A DNA stretch of 40,937 nt from Deinococcota bacterium (GTDB lineage Bacteria; Deinococcota; Deinococci; Deinococcales; Trueperaceae): NCBI GenBank assembly GCA_963170125.1, contig CAUJFI010000057.1, forward strand, positions 1 to 40,937, read 5' to 3'. The notes under the pieces were generated by a model, which worked only from the letters and a program-made list of their open reading frames with translations, had not been told where the DNA came from and did not search any database. The translations under genes were made by a program, and so were the position numbers. Below are positions 1 to 6,949 of the stretch, piece after piece. The first letter of the stretch is position 1, and every line of letters starts with the position of its first letter.

Positions 1-39
1 CTGGATTGCCGGTTTGGCGCCACCCCCTCGCCGCCGTGT

Positions 40-45
40 TAGCAT
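40..45 (+). promoter_or_regulatory. -10 box of the SRP RNA gene
   Basis: TAGCAT (TANNNT form) ends 7 nt before the predicted first base of the SRP RNA, the correct spacing for a transcription start at about 52-53. No convincing -35 box is seen; TTGGCG at 14-19 would leave a long 20-bp spacer. Confidence 0.5.
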
Positions 46-52
46 CCCTTTC

Positions 53-152
53 GCCCCACCGGCCCAACGCGGTGGCGACCCCCGAACCAGGTCAGGTCGG
101 AAGAAGCAGCCTTAAGGGGTGATCGTCAGGTGCCGTTGGCAACCGGTGGGGC
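53..152 (+). ncRNA. ffs: Small signal recognition particle RNA (4.5S type)
   Basis: RNA scaffold of the signal recognition particle; with Ffh and FtsY it targets nascent membrane proteins to the translocon. The conserved domain IV lies at about 87-110: CCAGGTCAGGTC, a GGAA tetraloop, then GAAGCAGCC. Ends are set by pairing: GCCCCACCGG (53-62) is the exact reverse complement of CCGGTGGGGC (143-152), and CCAACG (64-69) pairs with CGTTGG inside it, giving one long rod of about 100 nt, the usual size of the small bacterial form. A pyrimidine-rich stretch follows. Oddity: the tip helix below the GGAA loop is one C-G pair shorter than the canonical TCC/GGA. The neighbouring tyrosine phosphatase converges from the other strand, its stop codon 22 nt away. 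Confidence 0.92.
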
Positions 153-174
153 TTTCCTCTTCCCCACCCCTTCT

Positions 175-699
175 TCAACTCTCGAGCCTCGCGCGTACCT
201 CGGCCAGCAGCCCGTCGCTCGCGGCCTCGATCAGGTCGAGCACGTGCTCGAAGCCTTCCGGCCCGCCCACGTACGGGTCGGGCACCTCCACCTCGCGCAC
301 GCCGGGTGCGAACTCCAGGAGCAACCTCACCCGCGCCCGCTGCCCGTCGCCGGGCTCTGCCCCACCCAGCACGCGCACCGTGGCGTTGTAGTTGCCCTTG
401 TCCATGACCAGCACGTAGTCGAAGCGCTCGGCGTCGTATGTGCTCAACTGGCGGGCGCGCAGGTTCTGCATGGCGTAACCGCGCCTCGCGGCGGCGGCCA
501 CCGAGCGCGGGTCCGGCGGGTCGCCCACGTGGTAGGCGTGTGTGCCGGCCGAGTCCACCTCGACCAGGTCCGCTAGGCCGGCCTCCGCCAGCTTGGCTCG
601 GAACACTGCCTCCGCGGTGGGCGAGCGGCAGATGTTGCCCATGCAGACGAAGAGGATCGCCAGCTTGGTGTGGCGTGGTGTCTTAGCGGTAGCCACCAT
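175..699 (-). CDS. Low-molecular-weight protein tyrosine phosphatase
   Basis: Cytosolic phosphatase of the LMW-PTP/arsenate reductase fold, hydrolysing phosphotyrosine on proteins. The P-loop CMGNICRS gives the C-x5-R-S signature with nucleophile Cys19 and Arg25. The general-acid loop is near the C-terminus in the usual place (VPDPYVGG, DP motif). Length 174 aa, slightly above the usual 150-160. The start ATG at 699 was chosen because a TANNNT -10 box (TAGCAT, 707-712) ends 7 nt before it, implying a leaderless mRNA, and because upstream residues do not resemble the family. The partner is unknown: no tyrosine kinase (Wzc-like) or capsule genes are nearby, so its substrate cannot be inferred. 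It converges with the SRP RNA gene. Confidence 0.9.
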   Translation of the reverse strand: MVATAKTPRHTKLAILFVCMGNICRSPTAEAVFRAKLAEAGLADLVEVDSAGTHAYHVGDPPDPRSVAAAARRGYAMQNLRARQLSTYDAERFDYVLVMDKGNYNATVRVLGGAEPGDGQRARVRLLLEFAPGVREVEVPDPYVGGPEGFEHVLDLIEAASDGLLAEVRARLES

Positions 700-706
700 C
701 GGCTGG

Positions 707-712
707 ATGCTA
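707..712 (-). promoter_or_regulatory. -10 box for the LMW-PTP gene (leaderless)
   Basis: On the minus strand TAGCAT is followed by 7 nt and then the ATG at 699, the leaderless pattern seen repeatedly here. The adjacent plus-strand TAACCCTT (711-718) matches half of the 13-bp site found in the 71-bp elements, but one half-match is weak evidence. Confidence 0.55.
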
Positions 713-720
713 ACCCTTAG

Positions 721-1857
721 CGCACCTGCACGTCCGAGCGGCTCGAGCAAGAAGCGTTCGTGGGCGCCTACCTGGCCGCCTGCCGCCAGCACCCGCGCCT
801 GAGCGGCCAGCCGCTAGAGACGGAAGCCGACCTCACCGCCGCCCTGAAGCTCCTCACGAGGGAGGCTGAGGGCGTGGTGAACCGGACCGCGTCCCGGATC
901 TTCCTCGCGACCGCCATCTCGCAGTACGGGGCCCTCGACTCCCTGATGGTCGCGGCGCTGCAGGCGCGAATGGTGTGGCAGATCGCCCACGTGTTCCAGC
1001 GGCGGCCGTCGCTGAAGCACCTCGGCTACCTCTACACGAACGTCTTCATGACCTCGCTGGTGGCCTCGAACCTTGAGAAGCTGAACGTCGCCGAGTACCT
1101 GCGGCCGGTCTTCGCCGGGATGGTCGGCCAAGGGTCGGTCGCCGTTCCCGGCGTGGCCGGCCTGGCGACGCGCTTCTCGAACGCCGTGTTCCAGGGCTCG
1201 GTGAACGCGTTCCTCACGCTGCGCCTCGGCATGGTCGCCGTCGCGTAGTCCAACACGACCGCCACCGCCCGCAGGGGCGTGATCTGGCGCTCCGCCGTCG
1301 TGCGGGCCGGGAGCCTGCTCATCAAGACTGTCGCCGTCGGCACGGCGGAGCTCTCCAAGGCGTTCGTCATCGCCGCGAAGGACCTCGTCGTGAACACGGC
1401 GGTGGACACGGGTCGCAAGGTCGCCGGGGGCGCGGTCGCACTTGGCACCGGCGCAGCGAACATCGGCCAGGCGATCGGCTCGGCTTCCGCCAACGCGGCG
1501 GCCGTCGCCGGGGCGGCGACCGTTGGCGCCGTCTTGACCGCTGGCGCCGCCACCGCGCAGGCCGGGAGCGTGGTGGGCAAAGCGACGGCGCAGGCGGCGA
1601 ACGTCGTTGGCGCCACCACGGCTGACGCCGCCTCAGCAACTGGTGCGGCCGCGGCGGGGGCGGCGGCCGCTGTCGTCGCCACTACCAAGAGCGCCGCCAC
1701 GGCCGCTTCCAAGGCGGGCGGCAAGGGGGTCGAGGCGGTCGCTGGCGCGGCGCGATCGTTGAAGCGGCGGTTGCGCAGGAGGAAGGGGGCAGACGAGGCC
1801 GGCGCCGATAAGCCCGCCAAGAGGAAGTGGCGGGTGCCGCGGGCGGCCAAGAAGTGA
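721..1857 (+). pseudogene. DUF697-type membrane-associated protein, truncated and interrupted by TAG
   Basis: One reading frame is open from just after a TAG at 718-720 to the TGA ending at 1857, except for a single in-frame TAG at 1246-1248. The first part (NRTASRIFLATAISQYGALD, then an R-x-VWQIA stretch and the LRLGMVA segment) looks like the C-terminal DUF697 domain. The expected N-terminal half with its membrane segments is absent, and no well-placed start or promoter is visible; the earliest GTG is at 760. The TAG falls where a Tyr (TAC) would be typical after LRLGMVA, so one C-to-G change explains it. The remaining 200 residues are very Ala-rich and end in a basic tail (RRLRRRK, KRKWR), reminiscent of DNA- or membrane-binding tails. 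DUF697 function is poorly known. A sequencing error at 1248 would remove the nonsense codon but not the 5' truncation. Confidence 0.72.
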
Positions 1858-1879
1858 GGGCCCCTGGGCTGTTGCCTAC

Positions 1880-1907
1880 TTGACCTTGGATAATGTCTAG
1901 GTATAGC
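1880..1907 (+). promoter_or_regulatory. Candidate promoter of the HigBA-like module
   Basis: TTGACC (1880-1885), a 16-bp spacer and TATAGC (1902-1907) lie 37 nt before the toxin ATG. Matches to the sigma-70 consensus are moderate. Confidence 0.42.
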
Positions 1908-1920
1908 TTAACAGGAAGCT

Positions 1921-1950
1921 CCCGATGTTCCATCATTCGGGCATATGCCC
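1921..1950 (+). promoter_or_regulatory. Candidate autoregulatory operator of the HigBA-like module
   Basis: Two nested inverted repeats: CCCGATG (1921-1927) against CATTCGGG (1934-1941, one-base bulge), and the perfect 12-bp palindrome GGGCATATGCCC (1939-1950), which contains the toxin start codon at 1945. Antitoxins of this kind normally repress their own promoter, so this is the natural operator candidate. Confidence 0.4.
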
Positions 1951-2346
1951 GTCACCCTCCTCTTCCTCTATCCCCTTCGCAGCGGTGCCGGCCGGCCCCA
2001 AGTCGTTGACGACCTGCTCGAGTTCAGCCGGAGCCGGAAGCAGGTGGCGGTGGACCAGGTGATCGAGATGCTGAAGGACTTGCAAGTGGCCGGGAAGGCG
2101 TGTCGGTACTTGAGGAAGTTGAAAGGCACCATGCTCTGGGAGCTGAAACCGGCCACCCGCGGCGGGCTGCGGGGTGGCACCAGGGTCTACCTGTCGTTCG
2201 GTCAGCAAGGTGAGGTGCTGCTACTGAACGCCGAGGTCAAGGCCGTGGGAGCCTCCTCCCCGAGCGTTTTCAAACTTGAGCAGGCCCACAGCATGCTCAC
2301 CGCCTATCGCAGCGGAGACCGTCGCGTAGCCCCGTGGCGCCGCTGA
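1945..2346 (+). CDS. HigB/RelE-type (phage Gp49-like) toxin
   Basis: Likely ribosome-dependent mRNA interferase of the HigB / Gp49-like (PF05973) family. The family pattern is visible: a helical N-terminal part (residues 20-50), then LKGTMLWELKP (about 59-69, matching the usual 'L-x-x-G-LWELR' core), a strand with R-V-Y-L-S-F (about 80-85) and the strand EVLLLNAEVKAV (about 89-100). Length 133 aa is a little above the usual 100-120. The toxin comes first and the HTH antitoxin follows after 21 nt, the order typical of higBA rather than relBE. The start ATG sits inside a perfect palindrome and lacks a good Shine-Dalgarno sequence, consistent with low toxin translation. Specific subfamily uncertain. 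Confidence 0.72.
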   Translation: MPVTLLFLYPLRSGAGRPQVVDDLLEFSRSRKQVAVDQVIEMLKDLQVAGKACRYLRKLKGTMLWELKPATRGGLRGGTRVYLSFGQQGEVLLLNAEVKAVGASSPSVFKLEQAHSMLTAYRSGDRRVAPWRR

Positions 2347-2367
2347 GTTGAGTAAGGAGGACGAGAG

Positions 2368-2838
2368 ATGACGGATTCAAGAACTGGCCAAGTCGACGGC
2401 GAGCGGGAGACCGAAGTAGAGATGACCGCCGGACTGCGTGAACTGCTGGCCCACTTCACGCCGGAGGAGATAGAGACAGGAGCCGTTCGTTTCGATATCC
2501 CCCCGGATAGCTACATGGTCATCGAGGACATCCAGCAGCTGCAGGATGCCCTCATGACCGCGGGTCTTGAAGACTCCATCGGCGAAGCCCTACGCACCAT
2601 GCGCGAACGCCACGAGTTCAGCCTGAGCGACGCGGCCGTGGCCCAGGGCATCAGCCGCGCCCGCGCGCACCAGATCGAGCAGCCGAGCGCCAACCTGCAA
2701 CTGGACACCATCCTGCGCGCCGCTTCCGCCTACGGCTACCACGTGCAGGTCGTGTTCACGCCGAAGGGCGGGAACGGGCAAGCGGTGGTCGCCAAGCCGG
2801 CATGGGTGGATGCGCCGGACGCTGAGAGTGAGACGTAG
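2368..2838 (+). CDS. HTH (XRE-like) antitoxin of the HigBA-type pair
   Basis: 156-aa protein that should neutralise the preceding toxin and repress the operon. A helix-turn-helix lies at about residues 73-125 (FSLSDAAVAQGISRARAHQI, then QLDTILRAASAYGY), as in XRE/HigA repressors. The N-terminal 60 residues (acidic, rich in Glu) probably form the toxin-binding part. Start chosen by a strong Shine-Dalgarno AAGGAGG at 2352-2358 before the ATG. This contrasts with the poor signal of the toxin and fits the need for antitoxin excess. The C-terminal tail is Pro/Ala-rich and probably disordered. Confidence 0.75.
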   Translation: MTDSRTGQVDGERETEVEMTAGLRELLAHFTPEEIETGAVRFDIPPDSYMVIEDIQQLQDALMTAGLEDSIGEALRTMRERHEFSLSDAAVAQGISRARAHQIEQPSANLQLDTILRAASAYGYHVQVVFTPKGGNGQAVVAKPAWVDAPDAESET

Positions 2839-2876
2839 GCATGGGACGGTCTCGCCGAGGTGATAAGAGATCGTCT

Positions 2877-2906
2877 GTAGCACTTGGTGCTACGGTGTGC
2901 TACGCT
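2877..2906 (+). promoter_or_regulatory. Operator and leaderless promoter of the Phd/VapC module
   Basis: GTAGCAC-TTG-GTGCTAC (2877-2893) is a perfect inverted repeat with 7-bp arms; a third copy of the half-site, GTGCTAC, follows at 2897-2903 (part of GTGTGCTAC). The -10 box TACGCT (2901-2906) overlaps that copy and ends 6 nt before the ATG at 2913. A Phd/YefM dimer bound here would cover the promoter, giving the usual autorepression. Confidence 0.65.
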
Positions 2907-2912
2907 AGGCAT

Positions 2913-3161
2913 ATGCGGCGGATAAGCCAACGCGAACTGCGGAACCAGAACGCCGCGGTGATGGACGAGGTGGAGCGCGGGGAGACCTTCCGCATCACCA
3001 GGCGGGGCGTCGAGGTCGCGGAGCTGCGTCCACTACCAGTTGACAGGTTCGTGTCAACGATCGAGTTGAGGCGGCGCCTCGGCCGGTTCCCGGCCGGCGA
3101 CCTTGCGCAGATGCGCCGTGAAGCAGACCTGTTCTTCGGCGATGACGATCGCGTTGGATGA
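2913..3161 (+). CDS. Phd/YefM-family antitoxin
   Basis: 82-aa antitoxin. The N-terminal half shows the Phd/YefM fold: ISQRELRNQNAAVMDEVERG (about 4-23) is the conserved 'S-x-x-E-x-R-x-N' DNA-binding region, followed by FRITRRGVEVAELRPL (about 26-41). The C-terminal half (RRRLGRFPAGDLAQMRREAD) should thread into the PIN toxin. The start at 2913 was chosen over upstream in-frame codons because homology begins there and TACGCT ends 6 nt before it. Its TGA overlaps the ATG of the toxin (ATGA), so the two are translationally coupled. Confidence 0.85.
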   Translation: MRRISQRELRNQNAAVMDEVERGETFRITRRGVEVAELRPLPVDRFVSTIELRRRLGRFPAGDLAQMRREADLFFGDDDRVG

Positions 3162-3574
3162 ACAGGCCACCGGCAGGTGAGCCGAGGGGCTTACTAGATA
3201 CATCGGTCGTGATCGACTACTCCGTGATCCCAGAAAGCGCTCTTCCCCATAGAGCGTCGATCTCCTCGATCACCTTGGCGGAGCTCTCGCAAGGTCCCCA
3301 TCTCACGGACGACCCCGCCACGCGGGCGCTTCGCCTGGAGCGGCTGCAGGAGCTCGAGTCAGCGATCCCTGCGGTGATCCCGTTCGGAGCGGCCGAGGCT
3401 CGGATCTACGGGTCTCTCGTGGGTCTCGTCGTCGCTTCCGGACGTCTTCCCCGATCTAGGCGACTCGATCTGATGATCGCGGCCACAGCCGCGGCACACG
3501 ACTTGCCGCTATACACGCGCAACGGACCGGACTTCCTCGGCTTGGAGAGCCGGGTGCGTGTCGTGGCCGTCTGA
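3158..3574 (+). CDS. vapC: VapC-type PIN-domain toxin
   Basis: 138-aa metal-dependent ribonuclease toxin of the PIN family, which typically cleaves tRNA or rRNA. Acidic active-site residues are in place: Asp14 in LLDTSVVID, Glu42 in ITLAEL, Asp104 in RRLDLMIAATA and Asp125 in TRNGPDF. The order and the TRN-x-x-DF ending are characteristic. Start ATG overlaps the antitoxin stop by 4 nt. The module looks intact, so the toxin is probably functional and held in check by the Phd-type partner. Confidence 0.88.
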   Translation: MNRPPAGEPRGLLDTSVVIDYSVIPESALPHRASISSITLAELSQGPHLTDDPATRALRLERLQELESAIPAVIPFGAAEARIYGSLVGLVVASGRLPRSRRLDLMIAATAAAHDLPLYTRNGPDFLGLESRVRVVAV

Positions 3575-3684
3575 ACTGGCAACGGGTGGTTGAAAGACAG
3601 ACCGACGCACGCGCACCTCGGCGACACCGCTGACGCTAAGGTGCCAGCAGCTACGCGTCGGACCTAGCAGGTGAGCCGCAGGCG

Positions 3685-3712
3685 TTGGGGACGCTGTTGG
3701 CTGGAGTACCAT
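3685..3712 (+). promoter_or_regulatory. Candidate promoter of the MntA/HepT module
   Basis: TTGGGG (3685-3690), 16 bp, TACCAT (3707-3712), then 9 nt to the ATG at 3722. The spacing makes a leaderless or very short leader likely. Confidence 0.42.
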
Positions 3713-3721
3713 GACCACACG

Positions 3722-4249
3722 ATGAGCCCTGCCACGACGCTTGCCCAAGCCGTCACCCATACCGGGAAGGCGCTTGAGCGGTACTTCGCGGAACAGGACG
3801 ACGTGGCCGTGGCGTATCTGTTTGGCTCGGCCACGAGGAACGAGCGGTGGAGGAGCAGCGACATCGACATCGGCATCGTGTTCATCGCGGCCACGGATGG
3901 GCCCAGGCGCCTGGAGCGCCGGATAGAACTAGCCCTACAGCTCGAGAAGCTACTACGTGTACCAATCGACATCGTCGACCTCGATCTCACTTCGCCGACC
4001 TTCAACCATCACGTCCTATTCAACAAGGTAGTCCTGAAGGGGAGAGGTGACCCGGCCCGCATCGCGTTCGAGGTGGCTGCGAGGCGCGCTTACTTCGACA
4101 TGCTTCCGTACCAGCAGCGCTATCTGGCCGCGAGGCTGGAACGTCTGCGTCGAGGGGAGGGATCGGATGGTCGACAGGGCGCTAGTACTAGAACGGTTGA
4201 AGCTGCTAGAAGGCTACATAAGCGACTTGGAGGCAGTCCAGGCGATTAG
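3722..4249 (+). CDS. MntA-type nucleotidyltransferase antitoxin
   Basis: 175-aa minimal nucleotidyltransferase. Members paired with HEPN toxins (MntA/HepT) inactivate the toxin by adenylylation. The signature G-S-x10-D-x-D is present: Gly35-Ser36 in YLFGSATR and Asp47/Asp49 in SSDIDIG, with the third acidic residue in PIDIVDLD. The start at 3722 begins the family homology; codons upstream do not fit. The 3' end overlaps the HepT reading frame by 83 nt. Because the adjacent hepT is truncated, this gene may now have no target. Confidence 0.82.
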   Translation: MSPATTLAQAVTHTGKALERYFAEQDDVAVAYLFGSATRNERWRSSDIDIGIVFIAATDGPRRLERRIELALQLEKLLRVPIDIVDLDLTSPTFNHHVLFNKVVLKGRGDPARIAFEVAARRAYFDMLPYQQRYLAARLERLRRGEGSDGRQGASTRTVEAARRLHKRLGGSPGD

Positions 4250-4325
4250 CTTCGCGGAGTTCGAGGAGAACAAGGTCATGCGCCGGTTCGTTGAACGGAC
4301 ACTGCACTTGGCGATCGAGGCATGA
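4167..4325 (+). pseudogene. HepT-like HEPN toxin, truncated at 52 residues
   Basis: The 52 residues match the first helices of HepT/DUF86 HEPN proteins (VDRALVLERLKLLEGYISDL, later MRRFVERTLHLAIEA). The frame stops with TGA at 4323-4325 exactly where the third helix should continue. The catalytic R-x4-6-H motif and the last two helices, normally residues 60-140, are missing. Nothing downstream resembles them in any frame. A good Shine-Dalgarno (GAGGGGAGGG, 4151-4160) precedes the ATG. The toxin should be inactive. Confidence 0.72.
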
Positions 4326-4501
4326 TGGAGAACGGCGGGCGCGTCAAGGCGCGGTTGGTAGCCGCCGGGACCAGCCCAGAGGCTGGCGGAATGGCCCGTT
4401 GGGTCGATAGGCTCGCTGACTTGAGGAAGCGTCATGGCACCGGAAAGTCGTCGCCAATTACCGAAGCGATCCTCGAGGAATCCCGGGAGGACCGGTTCTG
4501 A
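4322..4501 (+). CDS. Orphan VapB-like antitoxin fragment
   Basis: 59-aa frame beginning with two ATGs at 4322, overlapping the stop of the truncated hepT. The C-terminal part (about residues 30-59: ADLRKRHGTGKS..., ending ILEESREDRF) resembles the toxin-binding tail of VapB-type antitoxins. The N-terminal 25 residues do not look like a DNA-binding domain. No PIN gene follows; rel converges from the other strand 30 nt later. It may be the remains of a vapB fused by deletion to the hepT remnant. Family assignment rests on the C-terminal pattern only. Confidence 0.5.
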   Translation: MMENGGRVKARLVAAGTSPEAGGMARWVDRLADLRKRHGTGKSSPITEAILEESREDRF

Positions 4502-4531
4502 AGTATTGAGGCACCTCGGCGGTGGCCGCCC

Positions 4532-6934
4532 TCAGGCCTTCAACCCCGGCCGGCTCCGGTAAACGCGCGTCACGTCCGCTATCCGCCCCACGCTCTCCTT
4601 GATGAACTCGATCTCGGCCTGGTCCTTCACGTCCACGCGGAACATGATGCGCGCGCGCATGGCGCCCTGTACGTCGGCCGCCACGCGGCTGGCGCTCTTG
4701 TTCATGCCGCTGATCACGTCGAGCACGTCCTTGAGGAGGCCGGGGCGGTCTATGCCGAGCACCTCGAAGTCCACGGCGAACACCTCCCCCGCCGGCGCGT
4801 CCCACGTAACCTGCACGAACCGGTCCTGCTCCGTGAGCATGAGGTGCTTGACGTTCGGGCAGTCGACGCGGTGCACGCTGATGCCGCGGCCGCGCGTGAT
4901 GTAGCCGATCACGTCGTCGCCCCGCACGGGGCTGCAGCAGCGGGCGAGGTTGGCCGGGGCGTCCAGCCCGTCGACGTACACGCCGCTCACGCTCTTCTTA
5001 GGCGCCTCGGCGGCGGGCGACGGGCGGCGCTCCTTCACGAGGTCGGGCACGAGCGCCTCGACGACGGCCTTGGCCGACACGCGGCTGGCGTCTATCGCCA
5101 GGAGGAGCTCGTCGACGCTCTCGGCGTTGATGAGCTGCTTGGCGACCTCCTCCAGCTTGGCGCGTGACGTCAGCTTCGCCACGGGCAGGCTGCGCCGCCG
5201 CAGCGCCCGCTCCAGCGAGCGCCTGCCGCTGTCGAGCTGCATGGTGCGGGCCTGCGCGCGGAAGTAGTGCTTGATCTTCTGCTTGGCGCCGCGGGTCACG
5301 ACGATGTTGAGCCAGTCCTGGCTCGGCCCGTACTGGCTGGAGCGGTTGGTGAGGACCTCGACGCGGTCGCCGGTGGCGAGCTCGTGGTTGAGCGGCACGA
5401 TCTCGCCGTTCACGCGCGCCCCGATGCAGCGGTGCCCGATCTCCGTGTGCACGTGGTAGGCGAAGTCGATGGGCGTGGAGCCGCGCGGCAGGTTCACCAC
5501 GTCGCCCGCCGGGGTGAAGACGAGCACGCGTTCGCTGAGGAGGTCGGTCTTCACGGCGTCGACGAACGCATCCGCGTCCTCGGAGCTCGTGTCGACCTCC
5601 AGGAGCTGTTTCATCCAGTCGAGGCGTTTCTGGACCTCGGCCGTGTCCTCGACGCCCTCCTTGTACGCCCAGTGCGCCGCCACCCCGAACTCGGCGACCT
5701 CGTGCATGTGCCGGGTGCGGATCTGCACCTCGATGGGTTGGCCCAGCAGCCCGATCACGGTGGTGTGTAGGCTCTGGTAGCCGTTCGGCTTCGGTACGGC
5801 CACGTAGTCCTTGAACCGGCCGGGGATGGGCGTCCAGAGCGAATGGACTATGCCGAGCGCCCGGTAGCACACGGCCTTCTCCGCCTCCTCGTTGGGCAGC
5901 GCCTGCTCGCCCTCGCCCGGTTCGAGCACGGCACGGATGGCCATGAGGTCGAAGATCTGGTCCAGGTTGCGGTGGTCGCGGAGCATCTTGCGGTGGATGC
6001 TGTACAGGTGCTTGCTGCGGCCGGAGAGTTCGAACTTGAGGCCTTCCTGCCGCAGGCGCTCCTCGAGGAGCTTGATGCTCTTCTTGACGTACGCCTCGCG
6101 CTCCGACTGGCGCATGCGCACCTGCCGCTGCAGCTGCAAGTAGCGCTCGGGCTCCAGGTAGCGGAAGGCGATGTCTTCCAGCTCGTTCTTGATGTGGTTG
6201 ATGCCGAGCCGGTTCGCGAGCGGCGCGAAGATCTCGATGGTCTCCTCGCTGATCGAGAGCTGCTTGTGCGGCGGCATGAAGCGCAGCGTGCGCATGTTGT
6301 GGAGCCGGTCGGCGAGCTTGACGAGGATGATGCGCACGTCGCTCGTCATGGCGAGGAGCATCTGGCGCAGGTTCTCGGCCTGCTCGTTCTCGTACACGCG
6401 CACGGCGAGCTTGCTGATCTTCGTCTCGCCCTCGACGATGCGCCTGACCGTCTCCCCGAACCGCTCCTCGATCTCCTCGAAGGTGGCGCTCGTGTCCTCG
6501 ACCGTGTCGTGCAGCAGCCCAGCCATCAGGGCACTGATGTCGAGGTTCATCTCGGCGAGGATCTCAGTGACGGCGACGGGGTGGTTGATGAACGGCTCGC
6601 CGGAGCGCCGCAGCATGCCGCGGTGGTGCTCCTCGGCGAACGCGTACGCCTCGGCCAGCCTGGCCGCGTCGGGCTTGGACAGGTAGCCGGTGGCGTTCAG
6701 GAGGCTCTTGGGCACGGCCACGCCCGCGCTTCGGGCAGGCTCCACCGCGCTCACGTCCCCTTGATCGCCGGCCGAGGCTAGCGAGCCCGGCGCGTCGTTG
6801 GCTTGCTGGGAGGCGGCGTTCTCGGGGCCCATCAAGGCGTAGAGGTTACCACCCGCGACGCTCGCGGCATGGCTTCCGCCGTTGCGACCGCCACCCTTCC
6901 TGACGGCCCCGCCCCTGGGCACGGCTTCCCCCAT
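4532..6934 (-). CDS. rel: Bifunctional (p)ppGpp synthetase/hydrolase Rel
   Basis: Makes and degrades (p)ppGpp in the stringent response, acting on GTP/GDP with ATP, in the cytosol and on ribosomes. Domains in order (800 aa): hydrolase HD domain with EPFINHP (113-119), LLHDTVEDT (His-Asp at 142-143) and KLADRLHNMRTL (206-217); synthetase domain with YSIHRKM (311-317) and RFKD (373-376) followed by PKPNGYQSLHT. RFKD instead of ExDD marks a bifunctional Rel rather than a monofunctional RelA. Then come a TGS domain (about 460-530, LVFTPAGDVVNLPRGSTPID), a Cys-Cys region (CCSPVRGDD) and a C-terminal ACT domain. The first 70 residues are unconserved. A second in-frame ATG at 6832 (with TAACCT 10 nt before it) could be the true start. 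A 71-bp four-site element lies 15 bp upstream of the first ATG. Confidence 0.95.
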   Translation of the reverse strand: MGEAVPRGGAVRKGGGRNGGSHAASVAGGNLYALMGPENAASQQANDAPGSLASAGDQGDVSAVEPARSAGVAVPKSLLNATGYLSKPDAARLAEAYAFAEEHHRGMLRRSGEPFINHPVAVTEILAEMNLDISALMAGLLHDTVEDTSATFEEIEERFGETVRRIVEGETKISKLAVRVYENEQAENLRQMLLAMTSDVRIILVKLADRLHNMRTLRFMPPHKQLSISEETIEIFAPLANRLGINHIKNELEDIAFRYLEPERYLQLQRQVRMRQSEREAYVKKSIKLLEERLRQEGLKFELSGRSKHLYSIHRKMLRDHRNLDQIFDLMAIRAVLEPGEGEQALPNEEAEKAVCYRALGIVHSLWTPIPGRFKDYVAVPKPNGYQSLHTTVIGLLGQPIEVQIRTRHMHEVAEFGVAAHWAYKEGVEDTAEVQKRLDWMKQLLEVDTSSEDADAFVDAVKTDLLSERVLVFTPAGDVVNLPRGSTPIDFAYHVHTEIGHRCIGARVNGEIVPLNHELATGDRVEVLTNRSSQYGPSQDWLNIVVTRGAKQKIKHYFRAQARTMQLDSGRRSLERALRRRSLPVAKLTSRAKLEEVAKQLINAESVDELLLAIDASRVSAKAVVEALVPDLVKERRPSPAAEAPKKSVSGVYVDGLDAPANLARCCSPVRGDDVIGYITRGRGISVHRVDCPNVKHLMLTEQDRFVQVTWDAPAGEVFAVDFEVLGIDRPGLLKDVLDVISGMNKSASRVAADVQGAMRARIMFRVDVKDQAEIEFIKESVGRIADVTRVYRSRPGLKA

Positions 6935-6949
6935 CAGGGGCTGGGGCTC

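Noticed and set aside
709..723. Fourth copy of the 71-bp element near the LMW-PTP promoter
   Set aside because: Only an 8-bp match (TAACCCTT) to one site; no second site at the required spacing.
1032..1850. A 272-codon Ala-rich minus-strand frame opposite the DUF697 remnant
   Set aside because: Low-complexity mirror of the Ala-rich plus-strand tail, without start signal; the plus frame carries the domain similarity.
5267..6781. Long plus-strand frames opposite rel
   Set aside because: Composition is that of antisense reading of a real gene; rel is unambiguous on the minus strand.
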